64,000 bases of DNA from the NCBI GenBank assembly GCA_037501455.1, contig CM074865.1, positions 39,972,501 through 40,036,500 on the forward strand. The letters are read 5' to 3'. How positions within the stretch are numbered: the stretch's first letter is position 1; every line of letters begins with the position of its first letter. The translations under genes and the position numbers were made by a program. Shown here in pieces: positions 1 to 9,413 of this stretch. Under the pieces are notes generated by a model. It was not told the origin of the DNA and ran no database searches. It worked only from the letters and a program-made list of their open reading frames with translations. Source of the DNA: Lantana camara. Lineage: Eukaryota; Streptophyta; Magnoliopsida; Lamiales; Verbenaceae.

Positions 1-645
1 AAATGAGGGTCAAGTGGGTCCATGTTTTGGTTAACTATGGTTTAAGTTATGGTTAAAATGGTGGGAAGTGGTCATTTAGGCGAACGTTACAAGTTTCGGT
101 TAAATTTTGGACGTTCAAACGAGTATAGAAAAATATAAGGGTGGTTCCATTAAACTTAAATCTTCGATACGAGTTCAGCCGAGGTGATGGAACTTGAACC
201 CGAGTTCCCGAGCTCAAGATATGTCACCCGAACCAAAGGTGCGCTAAATGCTCTTTAGCCCCCGTTTTGGTGTCGTTCCCAAAACAAAATTCAAAATCAA
301 GTCAAACAAGTTCGAAATCAAGCGTCGAGCATACGAGCATAATCATAACTCACATAATCCATGCATACCAAGTTTTCACAAAAATCGGAATTGAATTCGA
401 ATAAAACGGCACGCGTTTCATAATCATAGGAACATTTCATTCACGGTTTCAATAACATAAAATAAAAATTCAAATATTCATAAAATAAAATTCATTTTTA
501 ACGTAATAATAACATAATAATTAAAGAAAAACAATTAATTAACTATAATCATAATAAACAATTAATCAGTTAATTAGATAATTTAAATGCGAAATTAATA
601 TACATATACGTCATACTTGCACAAATGAAAAACCGGGGCGTTACA
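1..645 (-). mobile_element. E7 3' LTR, U3 end (truncated by window start)
   Basis: Read on the minus strand, an LTR starts at 645 with TGTAACGCCCCGG and runs off the left edge of the window. It is directly preceded (minus sense) by a polypurine tract, so this is the 3' LTR of a minus-strand Ty3/gypsy element. It carries the same U3 palindrome as E1-E3 (189-208). Its partner is inferred to be the LTR at 61496-63940; the two visible pieces cover different LTR parts, so identity cannot be tested here. No gene is seen. Confidence 0.75.
189..208 (-). promoter_or_regulatory. Conserved U3 palindrome (E7 copy)
   Basis: Inverted repeat with arms GGAACTTG and CGAGTTCC around AACC (plus strand), about 440 bp from the LTR start. 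E1, E2 and E3 have GGAATTCG-type arms at a similar distance from their LTR starts. In E7 both arms have changed so that pairing is kept apart from one G.T pair. Role unknown; a transcription-factor dimer site is one option. Confidence 0.55.
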
Positions 646-660
646 ACCTCTCCCCCTTAA
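646..660 (-). other. Polypurine tract of E7
   Basis: On the minus strand this is TTAAGGGGGAGAGGT, directly before the LTR start at 645. A purine run in this place primes plus-strand DNA synthesis in LTR retrotransposons. Confidence 0.75.
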
Positions 661-662
661 AC

Positions 663-680
663 GAATCCATCCTTGGATTC
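663..680 (-). other. PPT-proximal AGGA hairpin (E7)
   Basis: On the minus strand the arms GAATCCA and TGGATTC flank the loop AGGA: a perfect 7-bp stem, 4 nt before the polypurine tract. E1, E2, E3 and E4 have the same loop, stem length and position with different but matching arms (9406, 36506, 31714, 47828). Confidence 0.7.
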
Positions 681-734
681 ACTGCTCGCCTGAAAACATT
701 TAATGAGAAAACCCCGTCCGTCACAAGTAAAAAG

Positions 735-868
735 GAGAGAACCCCGCCTCTCAAACAACAATGAGAGAACCACGTCTCTCAAAAGCAGCAAAGAGAGAAC
801 CCCGTCTCTCGAACAACAATGAGAGAACCCCGTCTCTCAAAAGCAGAAAAGAGAGAACCCCGTCTCTC
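735..868. repeat. Five GAGAGA/TCTCTC palindromes in tandem
   Basis: Units start at 735, 763, 793, 821 and 851, spaced 28-30 bp. Each has arm GAGAGA, a 6-nt centre ACCCCG (ACCACG in the second unit) and arm TCTCTC (CCTCTC in the first). They are separated by two alternating linkers of the AAAAGCAG and GAACAACAAT types. Located just inside the 3' end of E7. Confidence 0.8.
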
Positions 869-1870
869 GAACAACAATGTAAAAAGGGCTAAAGCACGAA
901 AATGTAATTACATCAATTAATAAATAACAAGAAGAAGATATCAGAACTTGAATTACAACAATCAATAATCACGTAGGTTACACAAAGGCATGTAATACAC
1001 ATTAACTACATCAATTATAACCATAACATAGAACAATGAATATAGTTAATTAGTAAGGCATATAGCCTTAAGAAATCATTTAAATTTAAAATTGCGTGTA
1101 TGTATATGCCATGGATGTTTTATTGTACTGGAGACCATAGTCGGGAGTTCTGAGGATGGTGGTTTATCTGCCCAAAACATGGTCTGGCCCAAAACTGACT
1201 CGGTATTTGACTTGTCTCCAATGTCCTTAGTGTGCCCAATGACAAAACGATAGACTCTCTAACGACTCTATTCTTGATTCCCTTCCGAATTTTATTACTT
1301 CTAAGCTTCTTCGATCCCTTATCATTCACCTGTAACCTTCTTTCAGCAAGACTAACTCTTTTAAGTAACCGGGCTTTGGCCTTCCCGTATACCTTTAGAA
1401 CATCCATCCCGTTGTCAGGTCCAAACCTCATACTACGAATACCCCTTAGCAATCTTCAACGCAAATTATCCTCGATCATCCTGTACCCAATCCTATCGCT
1501 TCAATTACCAAGCGTTCCTTAAATCCCCATCCTCATCTCTTAAAGTACCTATTTCTTCAAGTATTACTCTCAAAGCTTCATCCGTATCGGTTTTAGAATT
1601 GGATCGAGTGCTAGATCTCCCATTTCATCCCTTGTCACTTTTGTAGAATTCCCATTACTTGTTAACTCTTACATTTCCACCGTTCCTTCTAAGAGTGACC
1701 CATTCGAGCACAACCGTGATTTCAATTTATTGCTCGATCGAGCTCTCCCCCTTAAAAGTTCTATTCTCAATTCCTTGAACTTGTTCTATCGTTCATGGAA
1801 TAAGAGATTCCCAACTTCTTCATCTTAGCTTCCCCGTAAAATCATTCTAAGTATGCCACGTGTCCGGTGA

Positions 1871-1875
1871 TCTCA
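1871..1875. repeat. Target-site duplication of E1, left copy
   Basis: TCTCA directly before the 5' LTR; identical to 12310-12314. Confidence 0.9.
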
Positions 1876-2259
1876 TGTAACATCCCGACTGATCAGACTT
1901 TTCAGGTAACCTCGTATGTGCGCTATTTAACTAGTTCTCTAAGTGATTATGTGATGTTAACTGTCAACGTGGATCATTTGAAGTTATTTGAACTTATTTG
2001 CTTTAATATGAATTTGGTTACCCTTGAACGTTTAACTTTTCTTGTTTGGTATTTTATTCGTTTCGGGTTCGTATTTAATTCTAATTTTGTGAATTTGTGA
2101 TATTTGTTAATTATATGTTTTATGAACTCGTTTACATGCTCGTTATATGTTTTGGTATTTGTTTTGGTTGCTTTTTGGGTTCGTTTTGGAGACGGGACCT
2201 AAAGGAGGCTAAAGAGCACTTAGCGCACCTTGGGTTCCGGGATGCGTATCTTGAGCTCG

Positions 2260-2279
2260 GGAATTCGGATTCGAATTCC
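2260..2279 (+). promoter_or_regulatory. Conserved U3 palindrome (E1)
   Basis: Arms GGAATTCG and CGAATTCC around GATT. The same sequence is in E3 at 25897-25916 and a relative in E2 and E7, in a shared block that begins with TTGAGCT. The second LTR copy is at 9826-9845. Confidence 0.65.
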
Positions 2280-2626
2280 GTCACCTCCATTGAACTCGTT
2301 TCGACGATTCGGGTTCGATGGGACAAGCCTCACATTTTTCTAAGCTCGTTAAGACCTTCGAATTTCACCCGTAACGAGCCCCTTACGCTTGAGAGCCACC
2401 TTTTGACCTAGCTTTGAGTTGTGGACCCCACCTTAACCTTATCTAAGCCCTTAACCATGAGATATAACTTGAGTTAAGCTCTCCCTCAGCTTTTTCCCAA
2501 GAGAACCGAGCCAACCCCTCTCTCTCTCCCTAGAATTGATCAGCAAAGCAAGGAGGAAGGAAGAAGAAGAACCCCTTTATTCATTTTCAGATTTTTGAGC
2601 TCAAATCTTCACTTTAGCTCCTCCAA

Positions 2627-2642
2627 ATTGAAAGGTAAGTTC
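2627..2642 (+). promoter_or_regulatory. Candidate 5' splice site in E1 LTR
   Basis: TTGAAAG/GTAAGT, cut after 2634, matches the plant donor consensus very well and follows a UTR-like stretch rich in CTCTCT and GAAGAAG. E2 (19847), E3 (26272) and E4 (43928) have AAG/GTAAG or AAG/GTGAG at the equivalent place. Confidence 0.5.
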
Positions 2643-2923
2643 ATGGTTGTCTTCTTCACTCTCTCTTCTCTCTTTTATGTGTTCTTGAGTTCAATTCTTT
2701 GATTGGTTGTTGAGTTTGAACAAGCATGTGAATAGTTGTAGTTGGGAGATTGGTTTGATTCTTGCTCCTTTCATGTTTCCTTGAGATTTGTTGTTGTTAG
2801 TATGCTCCTAAGACTTGTTTCCTAGCATTTATTACTTTTCCTTGCTTGGTAGTTGGAGTTTGGGGGGTTGGGTTTTGTTTTGGAGTTGCTGAGTTACTGT
2901 AGTGCCGTCTGTGTTTTTCTGTA

Positions 2924-3144
2924 CCGTGACACGGGGGTGTCACGGTTTGCCCTTTGTTGGTGACACGGGCGTGTTACCTTTCGAGTTCCTTTTTTTACTT
3001 TTCTGTACCGAGACACGGGGGTGTCTCGGCTTGCCTTGTTTCGGTGACACGGGCGTGTCACCTCCTTGTGTCCGTTGTTTAGTTCTGTACTGAGACACGG
3101 GGGTGTCTCAGCTTGTCTTTCCCGGGGGACACGGGCGTGTCACC
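2924..3144 (+). repeat. Array of six 8-6-8-type palindromes, E1 5' LTR
   Basis: Three tandem units of about 83 bp, each with two palindromes. First palindrome of each unit (2924, 3008, 3090): 8-bp arms CCGTGACA, CCGAGACA, CTGAGACA around CGGGGG, with the right arm changed to match each time. Second palindrome (2959, 3043, 3125): arms GGTGACA, GGTGACA, GGGGACA around CGGGCG. Sequence between the palindromes is much less conserved. The 3' LTR copy is at 10491-10711. Confidence 0.85.
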
Positions 3145-4212
3145 TAGGAACTCTAGTTTCGTTCGTTTGTTTCCTTTCCGTTGTTTCTTGTTGATTATTC
3201 TTGCCTCGTTTATGATATATGCCCGATTATGCTTTGAATGCTCATAAATGGCCTTAATGTGAATACATATTATATCATTTGCATCATAAGCATACATATT
3301 CATGTACCGAGCGTCAATGTGGTTCATATTGAGTCTAAGTGTGTCTCTTGTTGTTGCCTTGTTCAGAGGATCTTTCTGTAGGGGACGAGCTTGCTCCGTA
3401 GGTGCCCGGTTTCCTCTTTTGACTCCGCTACGTTCGTTGCCAAGGTGAGGTTTTTGTTCTTTTAGTTACTCGACCTACAACCCTATTTGATTTGAAACCT
3501 CGCATGCGGATACGTATAATATATGGTAAATAAGTGTATGATACTTATGTTGCGGGATTTATCCATTTGTTATAAGTGTTTAAAAACGTTTGTATAAGTA
3601 TATAAGCTATTTTGCTTTCGTTTACAAAGGTTTAGTTTTGAGCAAGTGTGTGTGTGTAAGCGAGATGTGGCTTTGAAAGATAAGCTTTGAGGTATGTTTG
3701 TGTGACTTTCGTGATATGTTTGGGCCCCGGAGTGTGGTATGGTAATCTCGGGACGGCCGAGGGGTCGCCGAGCTCTTCCATCAACACCTCCATTTGAGAG
3801 TCTCGCCCACCCTTAGGAGGTTGAGGAAGGGTGTTTCTCTTGAGCCGGCGGAGGCAACCGCCGAAGGTTTCAAGGTAGTAATTAAACCTTGTCTCGTTTC
3901 TTTGTGTGGATAGTTAGGGCCGATCAACCCTTCTATCAACCGGTGTTGGGGATGGATTCTGATTTGTTTTGCTTTGCTTTGTTCTTCGTATTTGGAAGTT
4001 GGGGATGTGTGTGACTCGTACTCGCCGAGTTGGTTAAGCTTTGTATGATCTACGAAACGAGAGTGGATTCTTAATTCACCTAAAACTTGGAGTCTTGTTT
4101 TGCCCTTTTCCCTTTCCTTTAACTTATATATATCTATATCACGGGAATTAATTTTAGCTTGCAAAAACCACTCTCGGTTCAAGGATCTTTCCTTTTGATT
4201 AAGTGCTTTGCT

Positions 4213-4266
4213 CTATATATATAAATCGGGTGCGTGAGTTAGCCCCCTCACTAGTCGCTAGGACTA
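4213..4266 (+). promoter_or_regulatory. TATA box plus downstream hairpin (E1 LTR)
   Basis: A TATATATATAAA run is followed about 30 nt later by the stem TAGTC/GACTA with loop GCTAG (4252-4266) and then ACCCTCG. That spacing puts the hairpin at the expected transcription start. E2, E3, E4 and E7 keep the arrangement with changed but paired stems. Second copy at 11819-11833. Confidence 0.55.
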
Positions 4267-4748
4267 ACCCTCGTTGTTGTTTTCCCCTTTTTCGTTTCTT
4301 TTGAGTTTGCAGGTTCTTCCGAGTCAAGCTAGGCGGCAAGTGTCTTTTGGGTTTACTTGTGGTTTAGCTTGGGTCTTCATGCATCGTAGTGGATTACTTC
4401 TACTCTGATGGTTGTATTTTGGATTATGTATTCTGATTATACTTTCGCTTTTGGGCCTTGATGGCATTGTATATTCTGTATATGAACTGGCGTGATTGGT
4501 TGACCCTTCTCCATTTTTGAAATGTATATGTGATCTTGGGAAATATGTTAATTATAAATTGCTTCCGCTACTCTGATTTTAATTCTTGCAGTTCTTGAGG
4601 GTCTAGGCCGCCTAGCGAGGGTGTGAGTTTTGTGTGTCTCCCGTTCGCTATGGTCTGATGCGGGTGCGGACTTCCATTTCGCTACTCGTGTTGGACCTTA
4701 GTGCGGGGGATGTGGCACCCTTCGCTCTGGGGGTGTTACATCCTGGCG

Positions 4749-4760
4749 TGGTATCAGAGC
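4749..4760 (+). other. E1 primer-binding site (tRNA-iMet)
   Basis: TGGTATCAGAGC, 8 nt after the LTR, complementary to the 3' end of plant initiator tRNA-Met. Its CAGAGC part also pairs with AGAGCTCTG at 4777-4785 in a stem-loop with a GCAA loop (4755-4785). Confidence 0.9.
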
Positions 4761-4949
4761 TCTCGGTTGCAAAACCAGAGCTCTGGAGTCGTGTTGAGTC
4801 TGTCTAGGTCGTTCGGTATAGGAGTATGTGACTTTTTACATTCATTCATATCTTTATGTGACTTATTTGCTTAAATTGGTGATAATTGACTTCATGATCA
4901 TGAACTGAACTCCATGCATCGATATCTTCTTGATTTGTGTATTTTCAGG

Positions 4950-7900
4950 ATGCCTCCAAGAAGGAGAGCAGATAGGGAACAGACTCCTGATCTTAATCAA
5001 CCCCCTCCACAAGCACCTCCACCTCCTCCGATGAATGCTGAGAATATTGTGCAGGCCCTTCTGAACCAGCTTCAACAGAACCAAAGGAATAATCCACATT
5101 GGGAAGGACAAGGTGGGCAAGTAACTCCGGCCTTTAAGGAGTTCAGAAACAACAATCCACCGAAGTGGTATGGAGGAGATGACATCCAAGCCGAGGAGTG
5201 GTTGTCGGAAGTTGCGGGAATTTGGGAAATTTGCCCCGCTCCTTCGCATGAGAAAGCTGTTTGTACGGCCCGGTTTGTTCAAGGTCCCGCGTCCAATTGG
5301 CTCAAAGCTATGAGAGCTCGATTGGAGAGGAATGGAGAGGAATTTGATTGGGAAAGCTTTGTGAGAGAGTTTCGTCATAAGTATGTTCCGTCAAGTGCTC
5401 GTGAGAGGAGATTGCAACAATTTACAGAACTGAGACAAGGGAACCGTTCGGTTGAAGAGTATATCATGGAATTTGAGAGACTTGCACCGTATGCCCCGCA
5501 CATCACTAATGATGATACCCAGAAGGCCCGGAACTTTATTCATGGTTTAAGATATGAAGTCCAGGATGCTCTTAAGGCAGCTACAGTGGATACATGGGAG
5601 AAGGCTACGAGGAAGGCAATTAAGGTGGAAGCCAACAACAAGAGATTGAGGCCGACTTACTCTTCGGGCCAAGGTTCGAGCTCCATTTTGGGGAAGAGGC
5701 CTGTATCCTATAGTGGGCCTCCGGTCTTCAAACCCCAAAGTCCTCCTACTTCAGTTAAGAAAGCTCGACCTTCGGTCCCCGCGGTACCAGCTTTACCGGC
5801 CCCGATTCAGTGTAGCTATTGCAAGGGTCCCAACCACACCGAGGAGAATTGCCGGAAGAAATTGAGAAGATGTTATAAATGTGGAGAGCCCGGCCATATG
5901 ATCTGTACTTGTCCTCAAGTGAGAGCACCTCAGCCTCGAGTTCTTCCGCCGTTGAATGTGATGCCTCCGAGAGCACCGATCCAAGCGAGAGCCTATGCTT
6001 TGGAGGGCGAGGAAGAGAATGTAGAGGTGGATGCCAACGCCGTTGTTGAAGGTACCATCTACATTCATGGCATTCCATTGCATGCATTGTTTGATCCGGG
6101 AGCAACGCATTCATTTATTGCTTCCCGGCTTGTTGCTACTCTTCCATTGCCTGTTGCTTGCCTAGATGATTCTTTTATTGTTTCTTCTCCCCTTGGTGCT
6201 ACTTTGTCTACGAATTGTGTTTACCGAGGTTGTCCGGTGGTTGTGGAAGATCATGAGTATCCGGCAGATCTGATCAAGATGCCTATCAAGAAGTATGGGG
6301 TAATTCTGGGAATGGACTGGTTGTACCGTCACCGAGCCTGGATGGATTGTTTTGCTAAGAGGGTGACTTTGGGTTCTACGGTCTTTGCGGATCAGAGGTT
6401 GAAGACCTGCCCGTTTATTTCCTTTATGGAAGCAAGTAGATTGTTCCGGGACGGTGCGACGGGCTATGTGGCCTACCTTTTGAATAAGCCAAAGGATCAG
6501 GCCAAGCTCGAGGAGACGGAGATCGTGATGGAATTCCCCGATGTGTTTCCGGAGAACTTGGGATCTTTACCTCCGGATCGGGACGTCGAGTTTGTAATAG
6601 ATCTCTATCCCGGAGCAGAACCGTATGCGAAATCTCCCTATAGGATGGCTCCAGCCGAGTTGAAGGAGTTGAAGACGCAATTGGACGAGCTCTTAGAGTG
6701 TGGTTACATTCGCCCGAGCACTTCTCCGTGGGATGCTCCGGTCCTGTTTGTAAAGAAGAAAGACGGGACTTTGCGAATGTGTATTGACTACCGTGAGCTG
6801 AACCGGTTAACGGTTAAGAACAAATACCCGCTCCCTCACATTGAAGAGTTGTTCGACCTCCTGCAAGGTTCGAGGGTTTATTCCAAGTTGGACTTAAGGC
6901 AAGGGTATTACCAGTTGCGTATCCGGGAGGGAGATATACCGAAGACGGGTTTCAACACGAGATATGGGCATTTTGAGTTTGTGGTCATGCCTTTTGGTCT
7001 GACCAATGCCCCAGCCGCGTTTATGGATATGATGCACCGAATATTCCGGCCTTACCTCGATAAATTCGTGGTCATCTTTATAGATGATATTCTGGTGTAT
7101 TCGAGGTCCGAAGAAGAGCACGCGCGGCATTTAAGTATTGTCTTGTCTACACTTCGGGAGCACAGATTGTTCGCCAAGTTCAGTAAGTGCGAGTTTTGGT
7201 TGGATCGAGTTTCCTTTTTGGGTCACTTCATTTCGGGGAATGGTATAGAAGTGGACCCTGCGAAGATCGAAACGGTGATGCTTTGGAAGCCACCGAAGAA
7301 TGCCTCGGAAGTGAAAAGTTTTCTCGGGTTGGCAGGGTACTATAGGCGCTTTGTGAAAGATTTCTCGAGGATTGCTTCCCCGTTGACCCGGTTAACTAAG
7401 AAAGAGGTGAAATTCGAGTGGGATGAGGCGTGTGAGAAGAGTTTCCAAACTCTTAAGGAGAGGTTGACTACTGCACCAGTTTTAACCCTACCCGAAGGTT
7501 CGGAAGGCTACTCAGTTTATACCGATGCTTCGAAGGAAGGCCTCGGTTGTGTGTTAATGCAGAATGGTAAGGTTGTAGCCTACGCCTCAAGGAAGTTAAA
7601 GGATCATGAGAAGAACTATCCCACTCATGACTTGGAACTCGCAGCAGTGGTGTTTGCTTTGGTGAAATGGCGGCATTACCTTTATGGAGTTACTTTTGAA
7701 GTGTTCACCGACCACCAGAGTCTTAAGTATTTGTTTACCCAGAAGGATTTGAACGTGAGACAGAGGAGATGGATGGAGACACTCGAGGATTATGATTGTA
7801 AAATTCAGTACCATCCGGGTAAAGCCAATGTGGTGGCGGATGCTTTGAGTAGGAAAGTGAATGTTTCAGGTTTGGAAGCAGGTTCTAGTAGACAGGGTTC

Positions 7901-8252
7901 AGTGGTTCTGGTTTCAGAGGCTCGATTGGCTAATATTTCGGTTCAACCGGTTTTGAAGCAGAGATTGATAGAAGCTCAATCTAAGGATCCAGAGATTCAG
8001 AAATTGATAACGAAGTCAAGGATTGATCCTGAAACCAAGTTTGGATTTGATGATTCAGGATTGTTTCGATTTAAGGCTCGGGTTTGCGTCCCTGAAGGAT
8101 TTAAGCAGTTGGTACTTGATGAGGCTCACAAGTCAGCGTATGCAGTACATCCCGGTACCACCAAAATGTACAAGGATCTAAGGACTTTATACTGGTGGAA
8201 CGGCATGAAGAGAGATGTTGCTAACTATGTTAGGAGATGTCAAACATGCTAA
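4950..8252 (+). CDS. E1 Gag-protease-RT-RNase H, part 1 of a split polyprotein
   Basis: I choose the ATG at 4950 because it begins MPPRRR as in E2 and follows the acceptor-like TTTTCAG; an in-frame ATG at 4914 would add 12 residues. Visible in order: Gag capsid domain (about residues 70-210); two C-X2-C-X4-H-X4-C zinc knuckles (from residues 288 and 308); retropepsin active site DPGATHSF with Asp382; reverse transcriptase with FIDD (Asp712, Asp713); RNase H beginning at TDAS (Asp859); and the HHCC zinc domain of integrase (VHPG, CQTC). These make the particle, process it and copy the RNA. The frame ends at TAA 8250-8252, where the homologue in E2 has glutamine (CAA to TAA change). Integrase core continues in frame from 8253. 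Confidence 0.93.
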   Translation: MPPRRRADREQTPDLNQPPPQAPPPPPMNAENIVQALLNQLQQNQRNNPHWEGQGGQVTPAFKEFRNNNPPKWYGGDDIQAEEWLSEVAGIWEICPAPSHEKAVCTARFVQGPASNWLKAMRARLERNGEEFDWESFVREFRHKYVPSSARERRLQQFTELRQGNRSVEEYIMEFERLAPYAPHITNDDTQKARNFIHGLRYEVQDALKAATVDTWEKATRKAIKVEANNKRLRPTYSSGQGSSSILGKRPVSYSGPPVFKPQSPPTSVKKARPSVPAVPALPAPIQCSYCKGPNHTEENCRKKLRRCYKCGEPGHMICTCPQVRAPQPRVLPPLNVMPPRAPIQARAYALEGEEENVEVDANAVVEGTIYIHGIPLHALFDPGATHSFIASRLVATLPLPVACLDDSFIVSSPLGATLSTNCVYRGCPVVVEDHEYPADLIKMPIKKYGVILGMDWLYRHRAWMDCFAKRVTLGSTVFADQRLKTCPFISFMEASRLFRDGATGYVAYLLNKPKDQAKLEETEIVMEFPDVFPENLGSLPPDRDVEFVIDLYPGAEPYAKSPYRMAPAELKELKTQLDELLECGYIRPSTSPWDAPVLFVKKKDGTLRMCIDYRELNRLTVKNKYPLPHIEELFDLLQGSRVYSKLDLRQGYYQLRIREGDIPKTGFNTRYGHFEFVVMPFGLTNAPAAFMDMMHRIFRPYLDKFVVIFIDDILVYSRSEEEHARHLSIVLSTLREHRLFAKFSKCEFWLDRVSFLGHFISGNGIEVDPAKIETVMLWKPPKNASEVKSFLGLAGYYRRFVKDFSRIASPLTRLTKKEVKFEWDEACEKSFQTLKERLTTAPVLTLPEGSEGYSVYTDASKEGLGCVLMQNGKVVAYASRKLKDHEKNYPTHDLELAAVVFALVKWRHYLYGVTFEVFTDHQSLKYLFTQKDLNVRQRRWMETLEDYDCKIQYHPGKANVVADALSRKVNVSGLEAGSSRQGSVVLVSEARLANISVQPVLKQRLIEAQSKDPEIQKLITKSRIDPETKFGFDDSGLFRFKARVCVPEGFKQLVLDEAHKSAYAVHPGTTKMYKDLRTLYWWNGMKRDVANYVRRCQTC
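8250..8252 (+). other. Premature stop in E1 integrase zinc domain
   Basis: TAA directly after the CQTC motif. Frame and homology continue without a shift on the far side, and E2 has Gln here, so one C-to-T change explains it. Confidence 0.85.
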
Positions 8253-9413
8253 GTGGTGAAAGCAGAACACCAGAAACCGGGAGGAACTCTCCAACCACTT
8301 CCAATACCCGAGTGGAAGTGGGAGCAAGTGACAATGGACTTCGTGTCCGGCTTGCCAAGGACCAAAGGAGGTTCCGATGGGATTTGGGTGATTATTGATC
8401 GGTTGACGAAGTCCGCACACTTTCTTAAGGTGAAGATGTCCGACAAGGTTCCTAAGTTGGCCCGGTTATATCGGAAGGAGATTGTTAGATTGCATGGTAC
8501 CCCGGTCAGCATTGTTTCAGATAGAGATCCTCGGTTCACATCCAGTTTTTGGCAGGAATTACAGAAGTGTTTGGGGACGAAGCTCCACTTCAGTACTGCA
8601 TTTCACCCACAGACGGATGGTCAGTCAGAAAGGCTAATAAGGTATCTCGAGGACATGCTTCGTGCTTGTGCCTTAGATTATCCGAATTCGTGGGATGAAC
8701 AGTTGGATTTGATTGAGTATGCCTACAACAACAACTTTCAGTCTTTTATTGGCATGGCACCGTATGAGGCTTTGTATGGAAGAAAGTGCCGATCCCCTCT
8801 CTTTTGGGAGATTGATGAGTGGAGATGGACTAAAGATGGGAAGCTCGAAAGGGCTAAGAAACCTCAGGAAATACAGGATACCATTGAGAGGGTGAAAGTG
8901 ATTAAACAGAGGTTGAAAGTGGCTCAAGACCGGCAAAAGAGTTATGCAGATAGGAGGAGACGACCCTTAGAGTTCGAGAAAGGAGATAAGGTCTTTTTAA
9001 AGGCATCTCCTAGAAAAGGGTATGCTCGGATTGGTAAAGGCGGAAAGCTTAACCCTCGCTACTTAGGCCCCTTTGAGATCCTTGATCGAGTTGGGGAAGT
9101 GGCTTACAAACTTGATTTACCGCCGAGCTTAACCGGGATTCACAATGTGTTCCATGTCTCGCAGCTTCGGAAACATTATCCCGATGAGTCTTCTATTCTT
9201 CCAGTTGAGAAAGTTCAGTTGGAACCGGACTTGACCATTAAGAAGTATCCAGTTCAGGTGTTAGATCGAAAGATGCAAGAGTTGAGGAATAGACAGATCC
9301 CTCTTGTGAAAGTCTTGTGGCGTGATCAAGAATCCGAAGAAGCTACTTGGGAGACTGAGGATAAGATGAAACAGTTGTATCCGGATCTTTTCAAGACCTC
9401 GCCTCGGACCTGA
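8253..9413 (+). CDS. E1 integrase core and chromodomain-like tail, part 2 of split polyprotein
   Basis: Same frame as the upstream ORF. The catalytic triad is Asp (8337-8339, in MDFVSG), Asp (8520-8522, in SDRDPRF) and Glu (8628-8630, in QSERL), with the usual 35 residues between the last two. GPFEIL and HNVFHVSQLRK mark the integrase C-terminal domain. The tail (about 9246-9400), with LRNRQIPLVKVLW and ATWE, looks like the degenerate chromodomain of Tekay chromoviruses, which is thought to direct insertion to heterochromatin. Translation of this part would need read-through of the stop or a separate start; the first ATG in the frame is not evidently used. The stop TGA (9411-9413) lies inside the AGGA hairpin. 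Confidence 0.9.
   Translation: MVKAEHQKPGGTLQPLPIPEWKWEQVTMDFVSGLPRTKGGSDGIWVIIDRLTKSAHFLKVKMSDKVPKLARLYRKEIVRLHGTPVSIVSDRDPRFTSSFWQELQKCLGTKLHFSTAFHPQTDGQSERLIRYLEDMLRACALDYPNSWDEQLDLIEYAYNNNFQSFIGMAPYEALYGRKCRSPLFWEIDEWRWTKDGKLERAKKPQEIQDTIERVKVIKQRLKVAQDRQKSYADRRRRPLEFEKGDKVFLKASPRKGYARIGKGGKLNPRYLGPFEILDRVGEVAYKLDLPPSLTGIHNVFHVSQLRKHYPDESSILPVEKVQLEPDLTIKKYPVQVLDRKMQELRNRQIPLVKVLWRDQESEEATWETEDKMKQLYPDLFKTSPRT

Larger units (their letters stand above)
646..1875 (-). mobile_element. E7 internal remnant, 3' part, non-coding
   Basis: Contains the PPT, the AGGA hairpin and the palindrome array listed separately. From 869 to 1870 I see no recognisable protein domain on either strand; the open frames here (for example 1120-1452 on minus) carry no retroelement motif. 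The piece continues after E1 at 12310, joined by the E1 target duplication TCTCA. The stretch around 1701-1750 resembles 13321-13370, which suggests an old internal duplication. Confidence 0.55.
1876..4740 (+). repeat. E1 5' LTR
   Basis: Starts TGTAACATCC and ends GGGTGTTACA. Landmarks in order: U3 palindrome 2260-2279; possible first promoter and leader with splice donor at 2635; palindrome array 2924-3144; TATA-like ATATATATAAA around 4215-4225; hairpin 4252-4266; acceptor-like TTTGCAG at about 4306-4312. Small open frames inside it (2097-2411 for example) are repeated in the 3' LTR and show no protein family. Confidence 0.95.

Noticed and set aside
735..868. CRISPR array
   Set aside because: Eukaryotic DNA, short palindromic units, linkers repeated rather than unique, inside a retrotransposon.
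2097..2411. 104-codon open frame repeated at 9663-9977
   Set aside because: It lies in both LTRs of E1, spans the U3 palindrome and shows no protein family; it is open by chance.
2924..3144. MITE or DNA transposon in the LTR
   Set aside because: No terminal inverted repeats enclosing the array, no target duplication, and the 3' LTR has it at the same place.
3781..4182. 133-codon minus-strand frame, also at 11348-11749
   Set aside because: Antisense to the E1 LTR, no motif, low-quality composition; an LTR shadow.
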